The notes under the pieces were generated by a model, which was not told the DNA's origin, did not search any database, and worked only from the letters and a program-made list of their open reading frames with translations. A stretch of DNA of 64,000 nucleotides from Virgibacillus sp. MSJ-26 (GTDB taxonomy: Bacteria > Bacillota > Bacilli > Bacillales > Amphibacillaceae). Positions 29,337 through 39,258 of the stretch are shown piece by piece (the first letter of the stretch is position 1; every line of letters begins with the position of its first letter). Both the position numbers and the translations under genes were made by a program. The stretch spans positions 62,001 to 126,000 of the forward strand of contig NZ_JAHLPW010000011.1 of NCBI RefSeq assembly GCF_018918075.1. The letters run 5' to 3'.

Positions 29337-30284
29337 ATGAATAGGTCGAAGTTAGTTTCTGAAGGGGCTGTTTATACAGCTGTATATATTGCAATTCTGT
29401 TACTTTCATTTATTCCAGTTATAAATGCGATTGCGATATTTCTAATGCCATTGCCATTTATTGTATTTACGTCTAGACATGGGTGGAAGCCAGCATTATT
29501 GATGACCCTGGCATCTTTCTTAATAGCCTTTATTTTTACCAACTTAGCGGCTATTCCATTTACTTTACTTGCTGCTTTAGGTGGGATTGTGATTGGTAAT
29601 GCCATTCATAACAAACGCTCTGCCTATGAAACATGGGCGCAAGGTACTGCTGCCATAGCGGTAGCTTTAGTGTTAATACTTCTAATCATCCAATCAGTTT
29701 TTGATATTAATTTTTCTGCTCTGATTAATGAACAAACGGGAAATGCTGTTCAGCAATTCGAAAAAGTTATTGAGCAATTTGATATGGGTGAAGAAATGAC
29801 GGATCAGCTTGCTTTAGTGAAAGAGCAGATGGGATTAGTGATGAATCTGCTCCCATTAGCTATAGTCATGTCATCACTTATTCATGCATTTATTAGTCAA
29901 TGGCTTTCTTATAAAGTCATCAATCGTATTGAGCAAAAGGAATTTCATTTTCCACCATTTCGTAAATTGACTTTTCCAACAGCCATTCTTTGGGTATATT
30001 TAATTACTATGCTAATAACATTAACCCAGCCTGATCCAGAAGGTGCGTTCTTCATTGTTGTTCAAAATATCATGTTGCTAGCTAGTATATTAATTTTAAT
30101 ACAAGGGGTTTCGTTTATATTTTATTTCTTATATATTAAGAAATTATCTCCAGCGTTCTCAATAATTGGTGTTGTTCTTCTGCTCTTTTTTGCACCGATT
30201 GTTTTTCCTTTAGTACGTATTTTGGGTATAATTGATATTGGTTTTAAAATGAGAGAAAGAATGTCAAACAACAATCAAAAATAG
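29337..30284 (+). CDS. yybS: YybS family membrane protein (DUF2232)
   Basis: 315-aa polytopic membrane protein of the DUF2232 family, conserved directly upstream of gdpP in Bacillaceae. About eight helices are visible; the N-terminus is SEGAVYTAVYIAILLLSFIP and conserved LMPLPFIVFTSRHGWKPALL lies near 37-56. A coiled, acidic segment (about 125-160) precedes the second membrane half. ATG 29337 lies 10 nt after GAGGTG. Fold and position fit an ECF-S-like or sporulation-linked role, but none is established. Confidence 0.88.
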   Translation: MNRSKLVSEGAVYTAVYIAILLLSFIPVINAIAIFLMPLPFIVFTSRHGWKPALLMTLASFLIAFIFTNLAAIPFTLLAALGGIVIGNAIHNKRSAYETWAQGTAAIAVALVLILLIIQSVFDINFSALINEQTGNAVQQFEKVIEQFDMGEEMTDQLALVKEQMGLVMNLLPLAIVMSSLIHAFISQWLSYKVINRIEQKEFHFPPFRKLTFPTAILWVYLITMLITLTQPDPEGAFFIVVQNIMLLASILILIQGVSFIFYFLYIKKLSPAFSIIGVVLLLFFAPIVFPLVRILGIIDIGFKMRERMSNNNQK

Positions 30285-30349
30285 GGTATAGTAATTCAAT
30301 TAAATATTTTATTGAAAAATGGGGGATAAAGGGTTCTACCTTCATATCG

Positions 30350-30363
30350 CTTGAACGTTCAAG
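30350..30363. promoter_or_regulatory. 14-bp palindrome upstream of gdpP
   Basis: CTTGAACGTTCAAG is a perfect palindrome 27 nt before the gdpP start. It resembles an operator of the TetR type in form only. No matching regulator gene is nearby. Confidence 0.4.
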
Positions 30364-30390
30364 TTTGATTTGAGTAGGAGCTGAAATAAA

Positions 30391-32358
30391 ATGCCAAATC
30401 TGCAAAAAAAACCAACACTGAGCAGGCATTTATGGATAATTTATTTATTATCTATCATCCTGTTAGGTGTTATATGGTACTACCAATGGATACTAGGGAT
30501 ATTGATGACCTTATTTATGGCCGTGTCCTTTTATTATAGTATCCGAACTGAAAAAACAATCATTGATGAGACGGAAAGATATATTACTACGCTGTCTCAT
30601 CGACTGAAAAAAGTCGGTGAAGAAGCTTTATTAGAGATGCCTATTGGAATCATATTATTCAGTGAGGATTACCATATAGAATGGACTAATACTTATATGG
30701 GGAAATTCTCTGAAGGTGAATCATTGATAGGTAAACCGCTTGATCATATTTCCGATGATCTTATTCCGATTGTCAATGAAGACAAGACAGATGCCTGGAT
30801 TGAACTAGATGGTTATAATTTCCAAGTAACACATAAAAATGAGGAACGATTATTATATTTATTTGATCGTACTGAGCAAAAGAAAATCGAAACGCTGTAT
30901 CAAAATGATCGCACGGTATTATTCATTATATATCTAGATAACTATGAAGAAATTACGCAAAACATGGATGATACAGCGAAGAGTCATTTAAATTCCGAGG
31001 TGACTTCTGTACTAAATAACTGGGCACAAGAATGTGGGATTTATTTGAAACGTACATCTCAGGATCGGTTTTTGGCAATAGGAAATAATGAAATACTCAA
31101 TGAATTGGAAAAAGCAAAGTTCGCCATCCTTGACTATGTTCGTCAACTGCACGGCGAAAAGAACAATCCAGTGACACTTAGCATCGGTGTAGGTTACGGC
31201 GAAGTTGATTTACCTATGCTTGGTGAATTAGCACAATCTAGTCTTGATCTTGCTCTTGGCCGTGGTGGTGACCAAGTAACTATAAAAGATGAAGAAGGCC
31301 GTGTCCGTTTTTATGGAGGTAAAACAAATCCAATGGAAAAACGGACTCGAGTAAGGGCACGGGTTATATCACATGCGTTGAAAGAACTTATTAAAACAAG
31401 TGATAATGTTATTATCATGGGACATAAGGCGCCTGATATGGATGCATTTGGTTCTGCAATAGGAATTTTAAAGATTGCGCAAGCCAACGATGTTGATGGA
31501 TATATTGTTTTTGATCCTGACGATATTGATACTGGGGTTTTTCGATTAGTTGATGCGATTAAAAAAGACGAAAATTTATGGGCACACTTTATTGATCCTG
31601 AAGAAGCGGAAGATAAAATCACAAAACGTAGCCTCGTCGTTATAGTCGATACCAATAAACCATCAATGGTTGCAGATGAAGAGTTGTTAAACAAAGCAGA
31701 GTACAAAGTCGTCATCGACCATCACAGACGTGGAGAGGACTTTATTCAGAATCCTACACTCGTTTATATGGAACCTTACGCTTCTTCAACAGCTGAACTT
31801 GTGACAGAGTTAATCGAATATCAACCTAAAGTAGAAAAGTTAAGTACATTAGAAGCTACAGCTCTTTTAGCTGGGATTACTGTTGATACTAAGAACTTCA
31901 CTCTTCGGACCGGATCGCGAACCTTTGATGCAGCTTCTTTCCTAAGAAGTCGTGGAGCTGATACAGTAAAAGTACAAGAATTTTTAAAAGAAGATATCGA
32001 CCTGTATATAAGAAAGAGTAAGCTGATAGAAGGTGTAGAATTATATCGTGACCATATTGCCATTGCAGCAGCTGAACCAGGCGATGTATTTGGCACGGTA
32101 TTAATTGCCCAGACGGCTGATACGTTGTTGATGATGGACCGAGTTGAAGCATCTTTCGTTATCTCTGAACGAGAAGATGGAGGTATTCGTATAAGTGCTA
32201 GGTCTCTTGGCGCATTGAATGTTCAAGTAATTATGGAGCAAATGCATGGTGGTGGGCATCTGACAAATGCAGCTACACAAATTAATGAAATGTCTATCGC
32301 GGAGGCAAAGGATTGGTTAAAAGAAGTTATTGATAATTATTACGAGGGGAGCGACTAA
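30391..32358 (+). CDS. gdpP: Cyclic-di-AMP phosphodiesterase GdpP (YybT)
   Basis: Membrane enzyme hydrolysing c-di-AMP, thereby affecting cell wall and potassium homeostasis and beta-lactam tolerance. 655 aa: two TM helices (about 12-55), a degenerate PAS domain (about 75-150), a degenerate GGDEF domain (about 170-300, lacking the GGDEF signature), then DHH-DHHA1. Its metal and catalytic motifs include [22 protein letters not shown] and VIDHHRR, and the C-terminal [13 protein letters not shown] 30391 follows GGAGCTG. It overlaps closely with rplI (2-nt gap), as in B. subtilis. Confidence 0.96.
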   Translation: MPNLQKKPTLSRHLWIIYLLSIILLGVIWYYQWILGILMTLFMAVSFYYSIRTEKTIIDETERYITTLSHRLKKVGEEALLEMPIGIILFSEDYHIEWTNTYMGKFSEGESLIGKPLDHISDDLIPIVNEDKTDAWIELDGYNFQVTHKNEERLLYLFDRTEQKKIETLYQNDRTVLFIIYLDNYEEITQNMDDTAKSHLNSEVTSVLNNWAQECGIYLKRTSQDRFLAIGNNEILNELEKAKFAILDYVRQLHGEKNNPVTLSIGVGYGEVDLPMLGELAQSSLDLALGRGGDQVTIKDEEGRVRFYGGKTNPMEKRTRVRARVISHALKELIKTSDNVIIMGHKAPDMDAFGSAIGILKIAQANDVDGYIVFDPDDIDTGVFRLVDAIKKDENLWAHFIDPEEAEDKITKRSLVVIVDTNKPSMVADEELLNKAEYKVVIDHHRRGEDFIQNPTLVYMEPYASSTAELVTELIEYQPKVEKLSTLEATALLAGITVDTKNFTLRTGSRTFDAASFLRSRGADTVKVQEFLKEDIDLYIRKSKLIEGVELYRDHIAIAAAEPGDVFGTVLIAQTADTLLMMDRVEASFVISEREDGGIRISARSLGALNVQVIMEQMHGGGHLTNAATQINEMSIAEAKDWLKEVIDNYYEGSD

Positions 32359-32360
32359 TC

Positions 32361-32807
32361 ATGAAAGTTATTTTTCTAAAAGATGTTAAAGGCCAAGGTA
32401 AAAAAGGTGAAGTTAAGGATGTTTCAGTAGGTTATGCACGAAATTACTTATTGAAAAATAACCTAGCTATCGAAGCAACAGCAGGTAATTTAAAAGCATT
32501 AGAAGTGAAAAAGAAAAAAAATGAACAGGAAGAACAACAAGAAAAAGAAGAAGCTATTGATTTAAAAAATAAATTAGCAGATCTTACTGTTGAGTTGAAA
32601 GCTAAAGCAGGTGAAGGTGGTCGACTTTTCGGTTCAATTACAAATAAACAAATCGCAGAGGAATTAAAAAAAGAATATGGATACAAAATTGACCGTCGGA
32701 AAATTGAACTTGATCAACCTATTAGAGCATTAGGCTATACGACAGTACCTGTTAAACTTCATCCAGAGGTTTCTGGTAGTGTGAAAGTCCATGTATCTGA
32801 AAAATAA
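32361..32807 (+). CDS. rplI: 50S ribosomal protein bL9
   Basis: 148-aa ribosomal protein with N-terminal rRNA-binding domain ([20 protein letters not shown]), the [16 protein letters not shown] signature, a long connecting helix (about 45-75) and a C-terminal domain with GGRLFGSIT. The start codon is 2 nt after the gdpP stop, with GAGGGGAG as ribosome binding site inside the end of gdpP. Confidence 0.98.
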   Translation: MKVIFLKDVKGQGKKGEVKDVSVGYARNYLLKNNLAIEATAGNLKALEVKKKKNEQEEQQEKEEAIDLKNKLADLTVELKAKAGEGGRLFGSITNKQIAEELKKEYGYKIDRRKIELDQPIRALGYTTVPVKLHPEVSGSVKVHVSEK

Positions 32808-32854
32808 ATTCAAAAAGGTTAGTAGAAAAGCACCTTTAAAAAAAGGAGGTCAGC

Positions 32855-34234
32855 ATGGCAATGAATGAAGGATGGAATGATCGCACACCACCACATAATA
32901 TAGAAGCAGAGCAAGCCATCATTGGTGCAATCTTTCTAGAGCCAGAGGCCTTTTCGACAGCATCTGAGTTATTGATGCCCGAAGACTTTTACAGAGCAGG
33001 TCACCAACGCATATTCGAAGCCATGTTGAAGTTGGCTGATCGTGGTGAAGCTATTGATGTGGTAACTGTAACCTCTGCACTGCAAGACAGTAAACTCCTT
33101 GAAGAAGTTGGGGGTGTCAGTTATCTGACAGAAGTCGCAGGAAGTGTTCCTACGGCTGCTAATATAGGCTATTATAGTAAGATTGTTGAAGAAAAAGCCT
33201 TACTCCGCCGTCTTATTCGGACAGCTACCGATATTGTCACTGACACTTTTTCTAGAGAAGATGCAGTAGAAGACGTGCTCAATGAAGCAGAAAAAGGCAT
33301 CCTAGAAGTGTCCGGTCGTAAAAACAGTGGGGCATTTAAATCAATTAAAGATGTTCTTATTGAAGTTTATGACAATATTGAACAGCTACATCAAAATAAA
33401 GAAGACGTCACAGGAATTCCAACTGGTTTTAGAGATTTAGATCGAATCACATCTGGATTCCAGCGCAATGATTTAATCATCGTAGCGGCTCGTCCTTCCG
33501 TTGGTAAAACAGCTTTCGCTCTAAACGTAGCGCAAAATGTTGCAGTCAATACCGATGAAAACGTGGCGATATTCAGCTTAGAGATGGGGGCAGAACAGCT
33601 CGTCCAACGTATGCTCTGTGCTGAAGGAAATATTGACTCCCAGCGTCTTCGGACAGGAACATTGATTGATGAAGACTGGAGTAAGTTGACAATGGCTATG
33701 GGATCCTTGTCAAATGCCGGAATATATATTGACGATACGCCTGGTATTCGCGTTAGTGAAATCCGCTCGAAATGTCGACGACTGAAACAGGAAAACGGTC
33801 TTGGCATGATTTTAATTGATTATTTACAGCTCATTCAAGGAAGTGTCAACTCTAAGGAAAACAGACAACAAGAAGTATCCGAGATTTCTAGATCCTTAAA
33901 AGGTTTAGCTCGTGAATTGAATGTGCCGTTAATTGCACTTTCCCAGTTATCTCGTGGTGTTGAGCAAAGACAAGATAAACGTCCGATGATGTCCGATTTA
34001 CGTGAATCCGGAAGTATCGAGCAAGATGCTGATATTGTAGGTTTCTTATACCGTGATGACTATTATGACCAAGAATCTGAGAAACAGAATATCATAGAAA
34101 TTATCATCTCCAAGCAACGTAACGGTCCGGTTGGAACAGTCGAACTCGCTTTTGTAAAAGAATACAACAAGTTCGTCGACTTAGATCATAGGTACGACAC
34201 AAGTGATGTCCCGCCAGAACCGATGCAAGTATAA
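32855..34234 (+). CDS. dnaB: Replicative DNA helicase DnaB (DnaC in B. subtilis)
   Basis: Hexameric fork helicase. 459 aa: N-terminal DnaG-interacting domain beginning PPHNIEAEQAIIGAIFLEPE, then the RecA-like ATPase with Walker A ARPSVGKTAFALN near 211-223. The other ATPase motifs are FSLEMGAEQL near 241, Walker B LILIDYLQLIQ near 316-327, and ALSQLSRGVEQR with the arginine finger region. AGGAGGTCAGC precedes ATG 32855. A terminator follows. Confidence 0.98.
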   Translation: MAMNEGWNDRTPPHNIEAEQAIIGAIFLEPEAFSTASELLMPEDFYRAGHQRIFEAMLKLADRGEAIDVVTVTSALQDSKLLEEVGGVSYLTEVAGSVPTAANIGYYSKIVEEKALLRRLIRTATDIVTDTFSREDAVEDVLNEAEKGILEVSGRKNSGAFKSIKDVLIEVYDNIEQLHQNKEDVTGIPTGFRDLDRITSGFQRNDLIIVAARPSVGKTAFALNVAQNVAVNTDENVAIFSLEMGAEQLVQRMLCAEGNIDSQRLRTGTLIDEDWSKLTMAMGSLSNAGIYIDDTPGIRVSEIRSKCRRLKQENGLGMILIDYLQLIQGSVNSKENRQQEVSEISRSLKGLARELNVPLIALSQLSRGVEQRQDKRPMMSDLRESGSIEQDADIVGFLYRDDYYDQESEKQNIIEIIISKQRNGPVGTVELAFVKEYNKFVDLDHRYDTSDVPPEPMQV

Positions 34235-34249
34235 TAGATTTGACCAATT

Positions 34250-34293
34250 ACCGAATAATTAGGATTATATATATCCTGGTTATTCGGTTTTTT
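34250..34293 (+). terminator. Terminator after dnaB
   Basis: ACCGAATAA (34250-34258) pairs with TTATTCGGT (34280-34288); an inner AGGAT/ATCCT stem extends it; TTTTT follows. Confidence 0.9.
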
Positions 34294-34313
34294 AGACTTT
34301 ATAGTTTAAGTCG

Positions 34314-34470
34314 TCCCCCCTAAGGCAGAAAAAATAGCTTAGGGGTAACGCATTCTCTTTTCTCGTGCCCCCTAAGGTAGGAAAAGTGAGCTTAGGGGTA
34401 ACGCATTCACTCTTCCCGTATCTCCTAAAGTAGAAAAAGAAGATTAGAGGGCATACAGACATTTAGTGAG
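34314..34470. repeat. Three-unit hairpin array, 52-53 bp period
   Basis: Units start near 34316, 34368 and 34421. The first two carry CCCCTAAG and, after a 13-nt loop, CTTAGGGG, an 8-bp perfect hairpin, followed by T-A-A-C-G-C-A and a CGT before the next unit; the third is degenerate. The same unit design and spacing recur in the array at 57449-57690. Not CRISPR: units are continuous, with no separate spacers, and there are no cas genes. No coding sequence is seen. Confidence 0.8.
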
Positions 34471-34527
34471 ACTCATCTAAAGCTAGACAGTCTTCGGTCC
34501 TCTAGCACTCCCTTTACAAAGTATAAA

Positions 34528-34601
34528 ACACGAACAATAACGAATAATATAATTAAATCATTCGTAATAATCTTGACTGATAACATTATTATTGATAAAA
34601 T
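34528..34601 (+). promoter_or_regulatory. purA promoter with possible PurR boxes
   Basis: Sigma-A-like TTGACT (34573-34578), 17-bp spacer, TAAAAT (34596-34601), about 55 nt before purA. Upstream, AACACGAACAAT (34528-34539) resembles a PurBox with its CGAAC core, and a weaker inverted counterpart (ATTACGAATG on the minus strand, 34568-34559) lies 19 bp further on. This is the paired layout used by PurR, lost when PRPP is high. Confidence 0.55.
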
Positions 34602-34656
34602 ACTCATGTAATTGATTAAAACACAAAAATTGTTATATAAAACGTGGAGGTGCACT

Positions 34657-35946
34657 ATGTCCTCAGTAGTAGTAGTTGGAACACAGTGGGGCGATGAAGG
34701 AAAAGGAAAGATTACAGATTTTTTATCACAGGATGCAGAAGTCGTTGCTCGTTATCAAGGTGGTAATAATGCCGGTCATACAATTGTTTTTGATGATACA
34801 ACGTATAAACTTCACTTAATCCCGTCTGGAATCTTTTTTAAAGAAAAAACGTCCGTGCTCGGAAATGGTATGGTAATCGATCCGAAAGCGTTTATGGAAG
34901 AATTGGCCTATCTTAAAGAACATAACATCAATACCGATAATTTACGTGTTAGCAACCGTGCTCATATTATTTTACCGTATCATTTAAAATTAGATATTCT
35001 CCAAGAAGAAGAAAAAGGTATTAATAAAATCGGAACTACGAAAAAAGGCATCGGTCCTGCTTATATGGATAAGGCAGCTCGCATGGGAATTCGTGTGGCA
35101 GATCTCCTCGATCGAGATACATTTAAGGCAAAATTGGAACAAAATTTAATTGAAAAAAATCGTTTATTTGAAAAAGTATATGAAGTTGAACCTACCAAGG
35201 TTGAAGATATTCTTGATGAGTATTATGAATATGGTCAGCAAATGAAACAATATGTTTGTGATACATCTGTTGTTTTAAATGATGCGCTTGATGCTGGACG
35301 CAGAGTGTTATTTGAAGGGGCACAAGGTGTTATGCTTGATATTGACCAAGGAACTTATCCATTCGTTACCTCGTCTAACCCAGTGGTTGGAGGCGTAACG
35401 ATTGGTTCAGGTGTTGGTCCATCAAAGATTAAACATGTTGTTGGTGTCACAAAGGCATATACCACACGAGTTGGAGACGGTCCGTTTCCAACAGAACTAG
35501 ACGATGAGGTTGGTAACCAAATTCGTGAAGTTGGTCGTGAATACGGTACAACAACAGGCAGACCGCGTCGTGTTGGTTGGTTTGATAGTGTCGTTGTGAG
35601 ACATGCTAGAAGGGTTAGTGGTATTACAGACCTTTCGCTTAACTGCTTAGATGTCTTAACAGGCATTGAAACATTAAAAATATGTACGGCTTATAAATAT
35701 AGAGGGGAGATTCTAGAAGAATTCCCAGCAAGTCTAGATGTGCTGGCTGAGTGTGAGCCAATTTATGAGGAAATGCCTGGATGGACAGAAGATATCACCC
35801 AAGTTAAAAGTTTACACGAACTTCCTGAAAATGCACGTCATTATTTAGAACGTGTTTCCCAATTGACAGAAGTTCCTCTATCCATATTTTCTGTTGGTCC
35901 AGATAGAACCCAGACTATTATCGTAAGGAATGTTTATCGAAATTAA
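34657..35946 (+). CDS. purA: Adenylosuccinate synthetase
   Basis: Joins IMP and aspartate using GTP, the first committed step to AMP. 429 aa (430 in B. subtilis). N-terminal [15 protein letters not shown] contains the P-loop-like motif with catalytic Asp and Lys. NAGHTIV follows near 38-44, [12 protein letters not shown] near 230 and [12 protein letters not shown] near 298-309. GGAGGTG precedes the ATG at 34657; an upstream in-frame codon at 34612 has no such site. Monocistronic, with its own promoter and terminator. Confidence 0.98.
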   Translation: MSSVVVVGTQWGDEGKGKITDFLSQDAEVVARYQGGNNAGHTIVFDDTTYKLHLIPSGIFFKEKTSVLGNGMVIDPKAFMEELAYLKEHNINTDNLRVSNRAHIILPYHLKLDILQEEEKGINKIGTTKKGIGPAYMDKAARMGIRVADLLDRDTFKAKLEQNLIEKNRLFEKVYEVEPTKVEDILDEYYEYGQQMKQYVCDTSVVLNDALDAGRRVLFEGAQGVMLDIDQGTYPFVTSSNPVVGGVTIGSGVGPSKIKHVVGVTKAYTTRVGDGPFPTELDDEVGNQIREVGREYGTTTGRPRRVGWFDSVVVRHARRVSGITDLSLNCLDVLTGIETLKICTAYKYRGEILEEFPASLDVLAECEPIYEEMPGWTEDITQVKSLHELPENARHYLERVSQLTEVPLSIFSVGPDRTQTIIVRNVYRN

Positions 35947-35954
35947 AATAACTT

Positions 35955-35997
35955 AAAAAGGCTATCACCAGAAATCATCTAGTGGTAGCCTTTTTTT
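35955..35997 (+). terminator. Terminator after purA
   Basis: AAAGGCTATCAC (35957-35968) pairs with GTGGTAGCCTTT (35982-35993), one G-U pair, followed by further T. Confidence 0.9.
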
Positions 35998-36028
35998 GTA
36001 GTTTAGCGTACTATAACATTAAAACTTC

Positions 36029-36037
36029 TGTGGATAA
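36029..36037. promoter_or_regulatory. Perfect DnaA box between purA and walR
   Basis: TGTGGATAA, isolated, 22 bp before the repeat at 36059. Significance uncertain for a single box in an AT-rich gap. Confidence 0.45.
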
Positions 36038-36058
36038 CTATACACTAAAATTTGACCA

Positions 36059-36410
36059 CGTCCAGCTCAAGCACCTAGCAACTACCAAGCTTCGAATACC
36101 TTCCTACGATAAGTCGAACTCGAATCGCTCCGCTCTTCGGTTCTCCTTTATCTCGTCAGGTTTTCTCCAGCTTTTGTTACGTCTAGCTTCAACACCCAGC
36201 AACTAGCAGGCAAGTTTTCGCATTAAAAAACTTGCGAGACTTTCTTCACCTCATGATACGATAAGCCAACATCGGCTCAAGACAATAAGGAGGGCCGACT
36301 AATTTCAGCCTTTGCGGCTAACGGGCATACCCCTTTTGCAGGGGCTTGTTTCCTTTATCTCCTTCGCCCCCGTCCAGTCCGTACGTTGCTAATCGGGCGT
36401 TTGCACTTTT
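36059..36410 (+). repeat. Dispersed Bacillaceae repeat, plus-orientation, two adjacent copies
   Basis: A short copy (36059-36178) and a longer one (36179-36410) both begin CGTC-C/T-AGCT, continue with CACC-AGCAACTA, TACGATAAG and CTCCTTTATCT or TTCCTTTATCT, and end in CTTTT. The longer copy shares the block order of the inverted copy at 26953-27157. It contains hairpins such as CCCCTTTTGCAGGGG. The whole 36000-36706 gap before walR is non-coding; past 36410 it is AT-rich and should hold the wal promoter. Confidence 0.7.
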
Positions 36411-36706
36411 GTTTCAAAAACAACTGGTTTTTATTAACATTACTTCAAGTCAAAAACTAACCTGCATTAAAAGACTTTTACGTTAAAATACGATAAAATG
36501 GATAAAGGGCACTAAATTAGTGACCTGCTTTTGTATATAAATATCGTTAAAACAAAATAAACAATCAAACAATGGTATAATAGGTAATTAAGAATAAAAT
36601 TGTAAACATGATAAAATATATTGAAACTAGAATTGAAATTTAAAGACGTTTCATACTTAAACTATACATTTAAAAGGTTTTAGAATATATAAGGGGTGTT
36701 AAATAA

Positions 36707-37411
36707 ATGGCACAAAAAATATTAGTTGTAGATGATGAACAACCGATTGCAGATATATTAAAATTCAACTTAGAAAAAGAAGGCTATGAGGTCGTATGCG
36801 CTTATGATGGTGATGAGGCAGTTGAGTTGGCGCAAGATGAGGAACCGGATTTAATACTGCTCGACATTATGTTACCTAATAAAGACGGGAATGAAGTTTG
36901 CCGTGAGATTAGAAAGACGCAAACGATGCCGATTATTATGTTAACGGCGAAAGACGATGAGATTGATAAAGTACTTGGACTTGAACTTGGAGCGGATGAT
37001 TATGTGACAAAGCCGTTTAGTAATCGAGAAGTTGTCGCGCGCGTAAAGGCTAATTTACGTCGTCAACAGCAAGTTCCAGATGACACGGTCAAAGCTACAA
37101 AAGACATCGTCATTGGCTCACTTGTTATCCATCCAGATGCTTACACTGTTTCAAGAGACGGAGCGGAAATTGAGTTGACCCACCGTGAATTTGAATTACT
37201 ACATTATTTAGCCCGTCATATCGGACAAGTGATGACACGTGAACATTTATTAGAAACAGTCTGGGGCTATGATTATTTTGGGGATGTTCGTACAGTTGAT
37301 GTCACTGTTCGTCGCTTAAGGGAAAAAATTGAGGAGAATCCAAGTAACCCGATGTGGATTGTTACCCGTCGTGGTGTTGGATATTATTTACGTAATCCAG
37401 AGCAGGAGTAG
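36707..37411 (+). CDS. walR: Response regulator WalR (YycF)
   Basis: Essential OmpR-family regulator of cell-wall hydrolase genes. 234 aa: receiver domain with DD at 9-10, phospho-acceptor Asp53 ([11 protein letters not shown]), Thr of MLTAKDD and Lys of VTKPF. A winged-helix DNA-binding domain follows (about 130-230) with [15 protein letters not shown] and [24 protein letters not shown] precedes ATG 36707. First gene of walRKHIJ-htrC, with 5 nt to walK. Confidence 0.98.
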   Translation: MAQKILVVDDEQPIADILKFNLEKEGYEVVCAYDGDEAVELAQDEEPDLILLDIMLPNKDGNEVCREIRKTQTMPIIMLTAKDDEIDKVLGLELGADDYVTKPFSNREVVARVKANLRRQQQVPDDTVKATKDIVIGSLVIHPDAYTVSRDGAEIELTHREFELLHYLARHIGQVMTREHLLETVWGYDYFGDVRTVDVTVRRLREKIEENPSNPMWIVTRRGVGYYLRNPEQE

Positions 37412-37416
37412 GTTTT

Positions 37417-39258
37417 ATGCATAAAGTTGGCTTTTTCCGTTCGATACAATTAAAGTTTATTGTTATTTATATCCTTCTAATACTTGTTGCTGTTCAAGTG
37501 ATTGGTTCTTATTTTGTTTCGAAACTTGAAGGTGAATTGCTCGATAATTTTTTAGAGTCGGTCGAGGATCGAATTGATTTATTAGGATATAACTTAGAAC
37601 AAGCATTTAATCGAGATAGGTCCGAAGATGGGGAGGAGGAACTCACTCTACAGGAAGAAGTCCAACAGATTGTTGAGGGTGTTGATACGGATGATATTGT
37701 TCGCTTACAAGTTGTCAATAGCCAGGGGCGTGTCCTTGGTACCAACGATTATTCTAACACAGAAATAATAGGAAAAAAGACAACAGAAGATGCAATTTTA
37801 AAAGCTCTTTTACTGGATATATCACCGGATAAAACACTTTATGATCCAGAAGGAGATAATCGAGTTTTTGTTAAAACAGTGTCTCTTTATGATAAAAACG
37901 ATGAAAATAATATTATTGGTGTTATTTATTATGAAGCCTCTTTAGAAGGTGTTTACGGCCAAGTACAAAATATAAACGAAATCTTTTTTAGAGGATCTAT
38001 CCTGGCCATGGTTGTTTCGGCTATTTTAGGTATTCTTGTTGCTAGAACTATCACTAAGCCGATTAAAGAAATGCGTAGGCAAGCAAAAACGATGGCGAGA
38101 GGCGACTTCTCACAGAAAGTAAACGTATATAGCACAGATGAAATTGGACAACTTGCTGTCACGTTCAATGATATGAATGACCGTCTCAGACTGTCATACG
38201 CGAGAAATGAAAGAGAACAGAGAAGATTGAGTTCAGTCCTTAAAAATATGTCTGATGGTGTCATTGCAACCGATTCTAAGGGTACGGTCACGTTGATGAA
38301 TGATGCAGCCGGACATTTAGTTGGCCAAAATCCTGATGACGTGATGGGAGAGCTTATTTTAGATGTTCTTCATTTAGATGAAAAAGTCGTCGATGTCACT
38401 GAGTTGAAAGATAGCGGCTCGATGATTATTGACTTTAGTGAAGATGATTATGTTTATCTATTGCGGGCTAACTTTTCAACTGTTATGAACGAAGATGAAC
38501 AAATTACAGGATTTATAACTGTGATTAGTGATGTAACTGAACAAGAACAATTGGAAAGAGAGCGTCGTGAATTTGTATCCAATGTATCACATGAATTAAG
38601 AACGCCTCTAACTACGATGCGTAGTTATGTTGAAACATTAACGGAAGGGGCTTGGCAGGATAAAGAATTAGCACCCAAGTTTTTAGAAGTGACGCAAAAT
38701 GAAACAGATCGCATGATTCGCATGGTTAATGATTTATTGCAACTTTCAAGAATGGATCAAAAAGACTATTCATTGCAAAGAGAGCGTGTTGAATTTGTTC
38801 AATTCTTAAACGGGATTATCGATCGATTTGAAATGAACGTGCCTGAGCAAATTACCCTTTTACGGGAGATCCCTAATGAGTCCTTCTCTGTTTGGATAGA
38901 TAAAGATAAAATGACCCAAGTATTGGATAATATTATTTCCAATGCCATTAAATATTCCCCTGAAGGTGGAAAGATTACTTTTAAAGTGACTAGACGGAAC
39001 CACCAAATGCTTGTCAGTATTGCGGATGAAGGAATGGGTATTCCATATGATCGGTTGGATAAAATTTTTGAACGCTTTTATCGGGCAGATAAGGCACGAA
39101 CGAGAAAGCTTGGCGGAACAGGGCTTGGATTAGCTATCACTAAAGAATTAGTAGAGGCTCACCATGGGACTATATGGGCAAGAAGTAGAGAAGGTAAAGG
39201 GACAACAATTTTCTTTACACTTCCGCTGATGAGTCGGATGCGGAGGAGATCTAAATGA
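37417..39258 (+). CDS. walK: Sensor histidine kinase WalK (YycG)
   Basis: Essential membrane kinase of WalR, monitoring peptidoglycan state. 613 aa: TM1 about 13-32, an extracytoplasmic PAS-like (sCache) domain to about 183, TM2 about 184-204, HAMP (about 205-257) and a cytoplasmic PAS (about 265-370). The H-box NVSHELRTPLTTMRSYVE has phospho-acceptor His392. N-box NIISNAIKYSP, G1 DEGMGIP and G2 GTGLGLAI complete the ATPase. It overlaps walH by 4 nt. Confidence 0.98.
   Translation: MHKVGFFRSIQLKFIVIYILLILVAVQVIGSYFVSKLEGELLDNFLESVEDRIDLLGYNLEQAFNRDRSEDGEEELTLQEEVQQIVEGVDTDDIVRLQVVNSQGRVLGTNDYSNTEIIGKKTTEDAILKALLLDISPDKTLYDPEGDNRVFVKTVSLYDKNDENNIIGVIYYEASLEGVYGQVQNINEIFFRGSILAMVVSAILGILVARTITKPIKEMRRQAKTMARGDFSQKVNVYSTDEIGQLAVTFNDMNDRLRLSYARNEREQRRLSSVLKNMSDGVIATDSKGTVTLMNDAAGHLVGQNPDDVMGELILDVLHLDEKVVDVTELKDSGSMIIDFSEDDYVYLLRANFSTVMNEDEQITGFITVISDVTEQEQLERERREFVSNVSHELRTPLTTMRSYVETLTEGAWQDKELAPKFLEVTQNETDRMIRMVNDLLQLSRMDQKDYSLQRERVEFVQFLNGIIDRFEMNVPEQITLLREIPNESFSVWIDKDKMTQVLDNIISNAIKYSPEGGKITFKVTRRNHQMLVSIADEGMGIPYDRLDKIFERFYRADKARTRKLGGTGLGLAITKELVEAHHGTIWARSREGKGTTIFFTLPLMSRMRRRSK

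Noticed and set aside
30350-30363. LexA/SOS box
   Set aside because: The Bacillus SOS box needs four bases between GAAC and GTTC; here they are directly joined.
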